From WHSW01 sp963846165 (GTDB lineage Bacteria; Actinomycetota; Thermoleophilia; Solirubrobacterales; 70-9): 64,000 nt of DNA. The notes under the pieces are model-generated. The model was given only the letters and a program-made list of their open reading frames with translations, ran no database searches and was not told the DNA's origin. The stretch lies in NCBI GenBank assembly GCA_963846165.1, contig CAWJUU010000003.1, positions 1 through 64,000 of the forward strand. Direction: 5' to 3'. This document shows positions 45,958 through 55,500 of this stretch, in pieces (within the stretch, counting starts at the first letter, position 1; the number at the start of each line of letters is the position of its first letter). Made by a program: the position numbers and the translations under genes.

Positions 45958-46967
45958 CCCACGAGCACCGCGCGGAGCTGCGGGTAGCTGAGCGCGGCGA
46001 TCGCGAGCAGGACGAAGACGGTCGCGATCAGCGTCTGCGGTGCCGGCGGGTCGATCCCGAAGAGCCAGGTGAGGCGCGTAGGAGGCGACGAGGGCCGAGA
46101 ACACGCTCGAGCAGCGGTTGACCGGCACCGCCCAGGTGTACTCGCGCGGGTCGAGGTAGATCAGCGTGCCGAAGACGTAGAGGGTCGAGTAGAAGAGGCC
46201 GATCAGGAGCGCCGAGCAGCCGGCCTCCGGAGAACAGGAAGCTCGGGTGAACCCCTCGCGCAGCGGCCTGCATCTCGCGCGCCGGCGCCGATCAGCGCGA
46301 GGACGGCGCAGATCGACGAGCAGGATCACCGCCGCCGAGATCTGCTCCTCGGCGAAGTAGCGGCGGTCGACCTGCGACGTCGCCGGTCTTCGCCACCCGG
46401 CTCATGATCTCGAAGCGGCCGAGGTAGCCGACGAGGTAGGTGCAGAGGCTGAGCACGGCGCCGAGCGGTAAGCGCGTAGGCGTCGACTCCGAAGAGCAGG
46501 ATCGCGACGGCGACGAGGCTGAGGCGCCAGCGCCGACCCAGGAGTAGCTGCGGATGCGCCGATGACGGAGGTTGTCGACGACCGGTGCCAGGCACCAGGG
46601 TCCCGGCGCGCATCATCAGCAGCATGAACAGGATCGAGACGCCGGCGAAGGTGAAGTTGAGGATCGTGGTGCCGACGATCAGCGCCATGAACAGCCCGGC
46701 GACGAGCATCGTCCGGCTCGGGAACCGCCGGACCTGCCCGTGCACCGGTCGCAGGCCGACGTAGCGCCACCAGCCGTTCAGCCAGAGGAAGAGGACGGCT
46801 CCGGCCAGGACGCCGATCGCGGCGGCGGGCAGCAGCACTAGCCCGCCGACCTCCTCGTCGATCCCCGGGAGCAGCCCCGACGAGAGCGCCTTGGTCAGCG
46901 CCGCGAACGGGATGTAGGCGACGAAGTAGCCGACCGCGAGCAAGAGCATCGACTCGGGGGCGACCAC
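45955..46967 (-). CDS. Multi-TM membrane domain, N-terminal part of a probable membrane phosphatase (frameshifted)
   Basis: About 335 residues, start GTG at 46967 or ATG at 46949. Roughly ten hydrophobic segments: MLLLAVGYFVAYIPFAALTK, LVLLPAAAIGVLAGAVLFLW, MLVAGLFMALIVGTTILNFT, AGVSILFMLLMMRAGTLVLA, LVAVAILLFGVDAYALPLGA, AVILLVVLAVLALIG, ALLIGLFYSTLYVFGTLIYL, YTWAVPVNRCSSVFSALVAS and TLIATVFVLLAIAALSYPQL. The long cytoplasmic-looking loop has YLGRFEIMSRVAKTGDVAVD and RRYFAEEQ. No transporter family recognised; EamA-like folds share the rhythm. No stop codon is found in any frame between it and the phosphatase domain. Confidence 0.6.
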
Positions 46968-47164
46968 GCCCGCCGGGCCGCGGGCGCCGGCCGTGACGCT
47001 GCGGTGTTCGAAGTCGGTCCGTGGCCAGCCCCTGACACGCGCGCGCAGCCTATACCGAGCGGGGCACCCGGACAAGGCCTCGGTGGCGACGCGGACGAAT
47101 TGACCGGGGGTGGGCTACACCGTTCGCGCCGCGCCGTCAATCCCCCGATTGCGCTACCTACGCA

Positions 47165-47195
47165 GAGAAGCCCGGGCGATCTGCCCGGGCTTCTC
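47165..47195. terminator. Stem-loop between groEL and the membrane-phosphatase operon
   Basis: GAGAAGCCCGGGC-gatct-GCCCGGGCTTCTC, a perfect 13-bp stem. Two smaller hairpins lie closer to groEL: GGGCGG-cttcg-CCGCCC near 47257-47273 and GGGGCT-aa-AGCCCC just after the groEL stop. The 335-bp gap 46968-47302 otherwise shows no gene; its left part should carry the promoter of the operon at 46967. Confidence 0.65.
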
Positions 47196-47302
47196 GAAGT
47201 CGCCCGCGTGAGCGGGCACTCGCCTGTTGCGGCGGTTTTACATCACGCCACATGCGGGCGGCTTCGCCGCCCTGACATGTCCGCTTTCGGGGCTAAAGCC
47301 CC

Positions 47303-48940
47303 TCACATCATGCCGCCCATGTCGGGCATGCCGCCCGGCATCGCCACCGGCGCCGTCCTTCTCGGGCGGCTCGGCGACGATCGCCTCGGTGGTGAGGATG
47401 TTCTTGGCGATCGAGGCGGCGTTCTGCAGCGCCGAGCGGGTGACCATGGTCGGGTCGATGACGCCGTCCTTGATCAGGTCGCCGTACTCGCCGGATTGGC
47501 CGCGTTCAGGCCCTCGCCGGGCTTCAGCCCGCGGATCTTCTCGACCACGACCGAGCCCTCGAGGCCCGAGTTCTCGGCGATCTGGCGGATCGGCTCCTCG
47601 AGCGAGCGGCGGATGATCTCCGACGCCGGTCGCCTCGTCGGGCGTCGAGCCCGTCGGGCTTGATCGCCGTCCTGGGCGTTGAGCAGGGCGACACCGCCAC
47701 CGGGGACGATGCCCTCCTCGAGCGCAGCGCGGGTCGCCTGCAGCGCGTCCTCGACGCGGTGCTTCTTCTCCTTCATCTCGGTCTCGGTCGCAGCGCCGAC
47801 CTTGACCACGGCAACACCGCCGGCGAGCTTTGCGAGGCGCTCCTGGAGCTTCTCGCGATCGAAGTCGGAGTCGGTGTTCTCGATCTCCTGCGGATCTGGT
47901 TGATCCGGCCCTCGATTTGCGTCCTTCTCGCCGGCACCGTCGATGATCGTCGTCGTGTCCTTGGAGACGACGACGCGGCGGGCGTGACCGAGCTGCGAGA
48001 CCTGCGTGTTCTCGAGCTTCAGCCCCATCTCCTCGGTGATCACCTCGCCGCCGGTGAGGATCGCGATGTCCTCGAGCATCCGCTTGCGGCGGTCGCCGAA
48101 GCCGGGGGCCTTGACGGCGACACCGGTGAAGGTGCCGCGGAGCTTGTTGACGACCAGGGTCGCCAGGCACTCGCCCTCGACGTCCTCGGCGACGATCAGC
48201 AGCGGCTTGCCGCACTGCATGACCTGCTCGAGCACCGGCAGCATGTCGCGGACCGAGCCGATCTTCTGGTTGGCGATCAGGATGTAGGGGTCCTCGAGCA
48301 CCGCCTCCATGCGCTCCTGGTCGGTGACCATGTACGGCGAGATGTAGCCCTTGTCGAACTGCATCCCCTCGGTGAACTCCAGCTCCATGCCGAAGGTCTG
48401 GCCCTCCTCGACGTTGACGACGCCGTCCTTGCCGACCTTCTCGATCGCATCGGCGATCACGTTGCCGATCTCCTCGTCGGCAGCCGAGATCGCGGCGACG
48501 CGGGCGATCTGCTCCTTGCCCTCGATCTCCTTCGACTGCTTGTCGCGGAGGTTGTCGACCACCTGGTCGACGGCGGACTCGATCCCGCGGCGCAGCGCCA
48601 GCGGGTTGGCGCCGGCGGCGACGTTCTTGAGGCCGTGACGGACGATCGTCTGGGCGAGCAGGGTCGCGGTCGTCGTGCCGTCGCCGGCAACGTCGTTGGT
48701 CGCCGTGGCGACCTCGCGGACGAGCTGGGCGCCCTGGTTCTCGAACACGTCCTCGATCTCGATCTCACGCGCGATCGTCACACCGTCGTTGGTGATCGTC
48801 GGCGCGCCGAACTTCTTGTCGAGGACCACGTAGCGGCCTTTCGGGCCGAGCGTGACCTTGACCGCGTTGGCGACGGCGTCGACGCCGTTCTGCAGCGCCC
48901 CCCGAGCCTCCTCTTCGTACTTCAGCTCCTTGTGAGCCAT
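47303..48940 (-). CDS. groEL: Chaperonin GroEL (several compensating indels in the 3' third)
   Basis: 546 codons when repaired. ATP-dependent 60-kDa chaperonin. Intact up to about residue 335: TLGPKGRYVVLDKKFGAPTI, VAGDGTTTATLLAQTIVRHG and VTDQERMEAVLEDPYILIAN. Then an A gained near 47925 and a G lost near 47896 garble 12 residues. Near 47665, 47640 and 47627 three doubled bases restore the frame after altering NAQDAIKPDGLDADEATGVE. Further gains occur near 47500 and 47345. The repaired end is PVAMPGGMPDMGGMM with TGA at 47303-47305, the normal GGM tail. The pattern argues for base-calling errors, not decay. Confidence 0.93.
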
Positions 48941-48979
48941 GTGTTTCGTTCCTCCTGTTTGTCTAAAAGAAAGTTCCGC

Positions 48980-48997
48980 CGGTCCGCGAGCGGACCG
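48980..48997 (-). other. Hairpin between groES and groEL
   Basis: CGGTCCGC-ga-GCGGACCG, perfect 8-bp arms, in the 69-bp gap between groES and groEL. Such stems often mark RNA processing or partial attenuation that sets the GroEL:GroES ratio; no direct evidence here. Confidence 0.5.
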
Positions 48998-49009
48998 CCG
49001 GGTTTGCGG

Positions 49010-49300
49010 CTATACGACCTTCGCCAGGACGTCGGACTCGCGCAGCACGAGCAGGTCATCACCGTCGACCTTGACCTCGGTGCCGCCGTACTTGCTGTAG
49101 AGGACCTCGTCGCCCTCTGCGACGTCGAGCGGGATCCGCTTCTCGCCGTCCTCGTCCCAGGCTCCGTCGCCGACCGCGACGACCTTGCCCTTCTGGGGCT
49201 TCTCCTTGGCGGTGTCGGGGAGGACGATGCCGCTTGCGGTCGTCTCCTCCTCCTCGATCGCCTTGACGATCAGCCGATCGCCGAGAGGCTTCAGGTTCAT
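49010..49300 (-). CDS. groES: Co-chaperonin GroES
   Basis: 96 residues, normal length, ATG at 49300 with GGAGG upstream. MNLKPLGDRLIVKAIEEEET, the mobile loop TTASGIVLPDTAKEKPQKG, KVVAVGDGAWDEDG, and the end DEVLYSKYGGTEVKVDGDDL. Forms the heptameric lid of GroEL. First gene of the heat-shock operon under the CIRCE element. Confidence 0.97.
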   Translation of the reverse strand: MNLKPLGDRLIVKAIEEEETTASGIVLPDTAKEKPQKGKVVAVGDGAWDEDGEKRIPLDVAEGDEVLYSKYGGTEVKVDGDDLLVLRESDVLAKVV

Positions 49301-49363
49301 TGCTTGGTTACCTCCAGTAGTGATGCGTGATTCGCGCTTCGTACCTAAGTTTTCCGGCCTGGC

Positions 49364-49390
49364 TTGGCACTCTACAGATGCGAGTGCCAA
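49364..49390. promoter_or_regulatory. CIRCE operator (HrcA site) upstream of groESL
   Basis: TTGGCACTC-N9-GAGTGCCAA, perfect 9-bp arms with the correct 9-base spacer, 64 bp before the groES ATG. Consensus CIRCE is TTAGCACTC-N9-GAGTGCTAA; both arms here carry the same compensating change (A to G, T to C), so symmetry is kept. It implies heat-shock control by HrcA; hrcA itself is not in the window. Confidence 0.92.
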
Positions 49391-49454
49391 AGCCCACGCC
49401 GTAGTCTAGCCGAACGCGATTCAGATTTGAGTATCTGAGTCGAGACGACTTAGA

Positions 49455-49931
49455 TCAATCCGAGGCCAAGAGCCGGCAGCCGAGCAGCTCGGCGATCCCC
49501 TTGCCGCCGTTGCGCATCACCCAGTCGTGGTTTCCCTCGAACACCGGGCGCAGTGCGGGGGCCATCACGTTCATCCAGCGCTTGGTCGTGTGCACGTTCC
49601 ACTCATAGAGGACCGCGGTGACCCCGTCCTGCTCGAACAGGCGCCAGCGGCCGGTGCCCGCCAGTTCGCCGAAAGCGTCGCCCTCGATCAGGCGAGGCTT
49701 CTCGACCGTCCTCGTCTTCACCTCGAAGACGACGCTGTAGGGCAGCTTCGAGCGCCAGGTCATCCTGGAATGTGAGCCGACGCCGTCCTCGTCGCCGGGC
49801 TCGAGCTCGACCACGTCCTCGACCCCGCGCCACCACGACGGCCACGCCTTCTGATCGAAGATCGCGTCCCAGATCGGCTCCCGCGGGGACTCGAGCAGCC
49901 AGGTGGTCAGGAAGCTGTACTCGACCGCCAC
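49455..49931 (-). CDS. SRPBCC (START-like) domain protein
   Basis: 158 residues. Hydrophobic-ligand-binding fold: YSFLTTWLLESPREPIWDAI, WPSWWRGVEDVVELEPGDED, YSVVFEVKTRTVEKPRLIEG, ELAGTGRWRLFEQDGVTAVL and a C-terminal helix FEGNHDWVMRNGGKGIAELL. Polyketide-cyclase/dehydrase group. Cytoplasmic; ligand unknown. Confidence 0.85.
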   Translation of the reverse strand: MAVEYSFLTTWLLESPREPIWDAIFDQKAWPSWWRGVEDVVELEPGDEDGVGSHSRMTWRSKLPYSVVFEVKTRTVEKPRLIEGDAFGELAGTGRWRLFEQDGVTAVLYEWNVHTTKRWMNVMAPALRPVFEGNHDWVMRNGGKGIAELLGCRLLASD

Positions 49932-49941
49932 GGGAGGTCGA

Positions 49942-50349
49942 TCAGTTGGGTGACGGAGTCTCGCCGTTGCCGAACTGGGCGCCGTGGGGGGTCTCGATCA
50001 CCTGCGAGAAGCGGACCACGGTGACCGTCTCCTCGGGGTCGATCTCACGGCCGTAGATCTGGCGCATGAACCCGAGCGTCTCCTCGACCCGCCGGAACTC
50101 GGGGTTGTCGTGCTCGATGTCGCGCGGGGAGAGGTCGCGGGCGCGCTTGACCTCGACGTCGTCGATCACCGCGGTGAAGATCTTCTCGCGCGGGCTGTGC
50201 TGGTGGCCGACGGTCACCCAGACGATCTGCCCGCGCTCGTACTTTCGCGACTTGTCGCCGAGCCGGATCGTCGCCGTCTTGCGCCCGCGCTTGAGCTGGT
50301 CGACGAACGCCGCGGAAAAGAAGTTGAGGGCGTAGAAGCCGCGGGGCAT
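49942..50349 (-). CDS. ASCH-domain protein
   Basis: About 135 residues from ATG at 50349. ALNFFSAAFVDQLKRGRKTA, TIRLGDKSRKYERGQIVWVT and FTAVIDDVEVKRARDLSPRD match the ASCH beta-barrel, a PUA-related fold thought to bind RNA. The KTATIRLGD segment is the conserved core. Preceded closely by pcm on the same strand. Confidence 0.82.
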   Translation of the reverse strand: MPRGFYALNFFSAAFVDQLKRGRKTATIRLGDKSRKYERGQIVWVTVGHQHSPREKIFTAVIDDVEVKRARDLSPRDIEHDNPEFRRVEETLGFMRQIYGREIDPEETVTVVRFSQVIETPHGAQFGNGETPSPN

Positions 50350-50402
50350 GGGCGATGAGCCTATCGCGCGGGATCGGCTCTGGGCTGCGGCGCGGGGCAA
50401 GC

Positions 50403-51020
50403 TCATTCGGCCGCAAACCCCTGCTCGCCGAGCAGGGGAACGAAGCGGCAGGGGGCGATGGGCACGGTCTCGATCCCCTCGGCCGTGCGAATCATCGCCG
50501 TGAGCATGTCGGCGCGACCCTCGGAGATCGGGATCACCATCCGGCCGCCTACGGCGAGCTGCTCGAGCAGGCTCGGCGGTGCGGCCGGCGCGGTGGCGTG
50601 AACCGCGATCGCATCGAACGGCGCCCGGTCGGGTGCGCCCACGGTACCGTCGCCGACTCGAACCTCGACGTTTGCGATCCCCAGCTCAACGAGCCTGCGG
50701 CGCGCGGCCGCCGCCAGGGTCTCGATCCGCTCGAGGCTGACCACCTCGCGTGCGAGGCGGGCGAGGATCGCTGTCGAGTAACCCGAGCCGGTGCCGATCT
50801 CGAGCACGCGCTCGTCGCCGCTCAGCGCCAGCGCCTCGCAGATCGCCGCCACGATCCACGGCTGCGAGATCGTCTGCTGCTCGCCGATCGGCAGCGCCGA
50901 GTCGGCGTATGCCCGGCGCTGGTGGCGCTCGTCGACGAACAGCTCACGCGGGACCTCGGCCATCGCCCCGAGCACACGCTTGTCGCCGATCCCGCGGCGG
51001 CGCAGCTGTCGCTCGACCAT
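50403..51020 (-). CDS. pcm: Protein-L-isoaspartate O-methyltransferase
   Basis: 205 residues. Repairs isoaspartyl damage. MVERQLRRRGIGDKRVLGAM, VPRELFVDERHQRRAYADSA, LPIGEQQTISQPWIVAAICE, SAM motif RVLEIGTGSGYSTAILARLA, VEVRVGDGTVGAPDRAPFDA and the end CRFVPLLGEQGF. All PCMT motifs are present and the length is normal. Confidence 0.95.
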   Translation of the reverse strand: MVERQLRRRGIGDKRVLGAMAEVPRELFVDERHQRRAYADSALPIGEQQTISQPWIVAAICEALALSGDERVLEIGTGSGYSTAILARLAREVVSLERIETLAAAARRRLVELGIANVEVRVGDGTVGAPDRAPFDAIAVHATAPAAPPSLLEQLAVGGRMVIPISEGRADMLTAMIRTAEGIETVPIAPCRFVPLLGEQGFAAE

Positions 51021-51069
51021 CCGCTCGCGCTTGTGGCCGAAATCGGTCAGCGGGATTCCGCCCGAACGC

Positions 51070-51753
51070 TCAGAAGATGTAGGCCCGCAGGCGCCGGGGC
51101 TCGAGCACCGTCACCCGTCCGCGGCCGACCGCGACCACCCCGGCCCGCTCGAGCGTGGCGAGAAAGCGGCTGACGCTCTCGCGCGAGGTCCCGGCGAGCT
51201 GGGCGAGGTCGGCCTGGGTCATCCGCACGGTCACGCCCTGGCGGTCGACGGGGATCGCCTCCTCGGCGATCAGCTGCGCGAGCACGCCGGCGACCCGGCT
51301 GGGAACCGTCTGGAACGACTGGCGCGCGACGCGCTCGTTGGTCTCGCGCAGGCGGCGGGTAATGGCGACGATCAGCTTCGCGGCGATTTCGCCGTTCTCG
51401 GCGACCACGCGGCGGACGTCGGAGGCGGGCAGGGCGAGTAGCTCGGCGTCGCTGAGCGTCTCGACGCTCGCCGAGCGGCTACCCCCATCGAGCATCGCCA
51501 GCTCGCCGAAGATGTCGCCGGGCCCGAGCGTCGCCAGCGCGATCGCGCGCCCGTCGGAGTGCTCGCGGGTGACCCGAAGGTCGCCGCTGCGGACGATGTA
51601 GCACGCATCCGACGAGTCGCCCTCGTGAAAGACGCGTACCCCGCTTGGGTACGAGCGCGGCACCGCGACCGATCCGATGCGCTCGAGATCGCGCGCGGAA
51701 AGCTCCGCGAACAGCGGCACTCGCGAGAGCAGGTCTACGGACTCTTCTCCCAT
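51070..51753 (-). CDS. Crp/Fnr-family regulator
   Basis: 227 residues from ATG at 51753 (GGGGATGG region). Cyclic-nucleotide-binding domain: VPLFAELSARDLERIGSVAV, GVRVFHEGDSSDACYIVRSG, LGPGDIFGELAMLDGGSRSA. The Arg-Ser after GELAMLDGG is where CRP contacts cAMP phosphate. HTH domain: VTVRMTQADLAQLAGTSRES with VSRFLATLERAGVV, and a short end YIF. Resembles the actinobacterial global CRP group. Divergent orientation to nothing here; nei2 lies upstream on the same strand. Confidence 0.93.
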   Translation of the reverse strand: MGEESVDLLSRVPLFAELSARDLERIGSVAVPRSYPSGVRVFHEGDSSDACYIVRSGDLRVTREHSDGRAIALATLGPGDIFGELAMLDGGSRSASVETLSDAELLALPASDVRRVVAENGEIAAKLIVAITRRLRETNERVARQSFQTVPSRVAGVLAQLIAEEAIPVDRQGVTVRMTQADLAQLAGTSRESVSRFLATLERAGVVAVGRGRVTVLEPRRLRAYIF

Positions 51754-51778
51754 CCCCTTCAAGTATCGCCGGTCTTGC

Positions 51779-52537
51779 TCAGCGCTGGCAGCGCGGACAC
51801 CAGTAGGCGATCCGGTTGTCATCGCCCTGGCCGCGGACCTCCACCCGACCGCCGCAGTTCGGACACCCGCCGCGCTGCGCGCCGTAGATGCGTCGCGGCC
51901 GGCGCCCCGTCACGGCCGACTCGCGCATGATCCGCTCGCTCTCGCTGAGCAGGCTCTCCGCTTCCTCGGTCGTAAGAGTGTCGACCGGCCGCCACGGGCT
52001 GATCCCGGCGGCGAAGCAGGCCTCGTTGCGGATCGCGTTTCCAACCCCGGCGATGATCTGCTGATCGAGCAGCGCATCGCCGGCCTCGCGCCCTCGACCG
52101 TGCTCGAGCAGGCGCGCCGCAGCCATCTCGACGTTGAAGCCGGCGGCGAGCGGGTCGGGACCGAGTCGCAGGAGCACCGGGTCGTTGCGAGCTCGCGCCC
52201 CGCTCACCAGCCGCAGCTTGCCGCCTCGCTGCGAGGCGCTCGAGCGCCCCGACGCGAGCAGCAGCCACGGTGTGCCGTGCGGCTGGCGCCCGTCGACCGA
52301 GATCCACCAGCGCCCGTTCATTCCCAGGTGACTGTGGAGGACCAGATCCCCCGAGAAGCGCACGAGCAGGTGCTTGCCCCGCGCCTCGGCGAGCTCGAGC
52401 GTGCACCCCTGGAGCTGATCGGCGCCGGTGTGGATCGGCGAGCGGGGGTTGGGCGCCGCTGCGAGTTCCAGCTCACGGCCCTGAAGCGCGGCGTTCAGCC
52501 GGGCCGCCGTGCGGTGGATCGTGTCGCCCTCGGGCAC
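51779..52537 (-). CDS. nei2: Fpg/Nei-family DNA glycosylase (Nei2-like)
   Basis: 252 residues from GTG at 52537, with the required N-terminal PEGDTIHRTAARL (catalytic Pro2, Glu3). GKHLLVRFSGDLVLHSHLGM, the helix-two-turn-helix LLDQQIIAGVGNAIRNEACF and the zinc finger GGCPNCGGRVEVRGQGDDNR with WCPRCQR (four Cys). Excises oxidised bases. It overlaps the lhr stop by one base. The lhr-nei pair also exists in Mycobacterium tuberculosis (Rv3296-Rv3297), which supports a joint repair role. Confidence 0.93.
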   Translation of the reverse strand: MPEGDTIHRTAARLNAALQGRELELAAAPNPRSPIHTGADQLQGCTLELAEARGKHLLVRFSGDLVLHSHLGMNGRWWISVDGRQPHGTPWLLLASGRSSASQRGGKLRLVSGARARNDPVLLRLGPDPLAAGFNVEMAAARLLEHGRGREAGDALLDQQIIAGVGNAIRNEACFAAGISPWRPVDTLTTEEAESLLSESERIMRESAVTGRRPRRIYGAQRGGCPNCGGRVEVRGQGDDNRIAYWCPRCQR

Positions 52538-55500
52538 TACGCCGTCGCCACCAGCCGGCGCGGCTGGCGGCTGAAGCCCGCGGCGATGATCTGCTCCTCG
52601 AGGCCGGAGCCGATCACGGGCTCGCCGTCGACGCGCTCGATCCCGAGCTTCGGGATCACCTGCTCGCGGGCGGCCGCGGCGAGGTGAGAGATCGCCTCGA
52701 CCAGAGCCTCTCCATCGAGCGCGATCAGGCGGACGATCCCCTTGCCGCCGCGCTCGACGTAGATGATCGGGTTGCCGTCGCGAAGCAGGACGAAGGCGCC
52801 GGGCGTGCGCGCCGGCCGGCGACCCTCGGCGCGCCTCGGCCACCGCAGCGCGGCGCCGTAAGGCTGCGCCGGGTCGGTGGCGGCGAGGACGAGATACTCG
52901 TCCTCGCGCTGGGGCAGGCCACGCAGGCGCTCGACCGCACCGGCGAGCGCGAACTGCGCCCCGCCGAGGCCCTCGACGAAGTAGCCGCGCCGCGCGGTGC
53001 CAAGCATCTCCAGGTTCGAGAGCTCGCCATAAAGCGACGAGAAGCCGCCGGGGACCCCCTCGGCGAGCACCGTTTCGCGGGTGACAATGCCGTAGCGCTC
53101 GAGCATCAGCTCGGCCTGGGCGCGCAATCGCGGGCCCTGCGCGGGGGCGTTTCGGAACAGGGTCTCGGTCAGTGACCAGCGGCCCTGGATCGCCTCCTGG
53201 GCGGGGTTGCGGCGCGAGGCGAACCGCCGTTGCGAGCGCCGAGAGCTCGAGACCGCGGCCAGACGCCGCGCGCGCAGCGGCGCGAAGGCGTCGTTGGTCG
53301 CCTCGCCGGCCCAGACCAGGTCCCAGAGCGCGGCGTGAAGCTCCTCGCGCTCGACTTGCGCCGCTGTTGAGGCGCCTTGTGTTAGCTCGGTGACGAGGTC
53401 GAGCCAGAACGAGGGCGCGGCGCCGAGCCGCTCGCGGATCGCGTCGTGGATCTCGCCCTCCGGCGCCTCGAGCTTCGCGTTCGAAGGCGGCGGGCCGGCG
53501 AGGTGCACGTCCTCGCGGAAGTAGAGCGCCACCCGCCCGGTGCGAGCGAGGGCGCCGGCGCCGATCCAAACCAGCTCGCCGCCGGTTGTGAGCTGGTCGA
53601 GCCAGGTCGGGCTGTAGGCGCCGAGACGGCGCGGGAGCACGTCGCGTTCCCAGACCTCGGGGGTGAGCGCGATCCCCTGCAACGGGATCAGCGCCTCGCG
53701 CAGGCGATCGGGGCCGGCGCCCGCGGGACGATGTGCATCGACGTTCTGCCAAGCGGGCAGGAATCGGGCGAGCTCTGCCGGGTCCACCGCCTCGGCCTCC
53801 TGGCGCAGCGCGGCGACGCTCGCGCGCCGGACCCGGCGAAGGACGTCGGCGTCGCACCACTCGCGCTCGCTGCCTCCCGGCAGCAGCTCGCCGCGGACCA
53901 GCTCGCCGCCGCGCTCGAGCTGCTTCAGCGCCGGACCGAGGTCGACCCCGTAGCGGCGCACCATCTGCGCGGTCGGGAACGGGCCATGGGTGCGGGCATA
54001 GCGACGCACGAGCGCGAGCATCGCGTCTCCGATCTCCTCGAGGTAGGAGTCGGGCAGCCCGCCCGGCGGTGGGACGCCGAGCGCGTCGCGGTAGAGCCCG
54101 GCATCCTCGGCCGCGATCCAGCGCTCCTCGCCCGCTATCCGCACCGCCACGGCGCGGCGCTCGCGCTCGAGCTTGGCCAGCATCGAGGCCGCCGAGAACC
54201 CCTCGGCGGTCCGCCGCTCGAGCTCGGAGGCGGTCAGGTCACCGAGCCGCCGCAGCACCTGCTGGAGCGCGTCTCGGTCCTTGGCGAGCACGTCGGGGTG
54301 CATGAGCTGAAGCGAGCGCTCGACCTCCCCCAGCGCCTCGGGGTCGATCAGCTCGCGCAGCTCGTCGGCGCCGAGCAGCTCGGAGAGCAGGTCGCGGTCG
54401 AGGGCGAGCGCCGCCGCTCGACGCTCGGCGTTGGGCGTGTCGCCCTCATACATGTAGGTGGCGACGTAGTCGAAGAGCAGCGAGGAGGCAAACGGCGACG
54501 CCGTCTGGGTCTCGACCTCGACCAGGGTGATCCGGCGCGATTGCAGATCGCGCAGCAGCTCGACCAGCGCCGGCAGGTCGAGGACGTCCCGCAGGCACTC
54601 GCGGTAGGTCTCGAGGATGACCGGGAAGCGCGGGAAGTCCCTGGCCACCTCGAGCAGGCTCTGCGCCCGCAGGCGCTGCTGCCACAGCGGCGTGCGCTTG
54701 CCGGGGTAGGCGCGCGGGATCAGCAGGCTGCGGGCGGCGTTCTCGCGAAAGCGGGCGCCGAACAGCGCCGAGCCGCCGAGCTCGCGCACGACCAGGTCCT
54801 CGACCTCGTCGGGCTCGAGCATGACCATGCTCGCGTCGGGCGGCTCGTCGGCGTCGGGGAGGTGGACGACGATCCCGTCGTCGGACCAGATCGCGTCGGC
54901 CTCGAGCTCGAGCTCGTCGCGGATCCGCGCCGAGAGCGCCAGCCCCCAAGCCGCGTGGACGCGGCCGCCGAAGGGCGAGAGCACACACAGCCGCCAGTCG
55001 CCGATCTCGTCGCGGAAGCGCTCGACCACGAGCGTCTCGTCGGAAGGCACGACTCGGGTCGCCGCCTGCTGCTCACGCAGGTAGGTGACCAGGTTGTCGG
55101 CCGCGCGCGGGTCGAGGTGATTCTCGGCCGCCAGCGTCTCGGAGTCCTTGCCGACCGCCTCACGGGCGAAGGCGCCGATCGCGCGCCCGAGCTCGGACGG
55201 GCGCCCGACCCCGTCGCCGCGCCAGAACGGCACCGCTCCCGGGATCCCCGGCGCCGGAGTGACGATCACCCGGTCGCGGGTGATGTCCTCGATCCGCCAG
55301 GTGGTCGCCCCGAGCAGGAAGGTCTGGCCGGGCCGCGCTTCGTAGACCATCTCCTCGTCGAGCTCGCCGACCCGGCGGCCATCGGGGAGGTGAACGCCGT
55401 AGAGACCGCGATCCGGGATCGTGCCCGCGTTGGTGACCGCGAGCTGGCGGGCGCCCTTGCGGCCGCGAACAGTGCCGGCGGTCCGGTCCCAGACCAGTCG

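Noticed and set aside
36600..47700. A block of true pseudogenes
   Set aside because: Motifs, active-site residues and stop/start overlaps are all preserved after removing single doubled bases, and groEL is affected in the same way.
47660..49330. 556-codon plus-strand frame opposite groES-groEL
   Set aside because: It is the antisense shadow of two clearly conserved genes in GC-rich DNA; composition is Leu/Asp/Val-rich with no motif.
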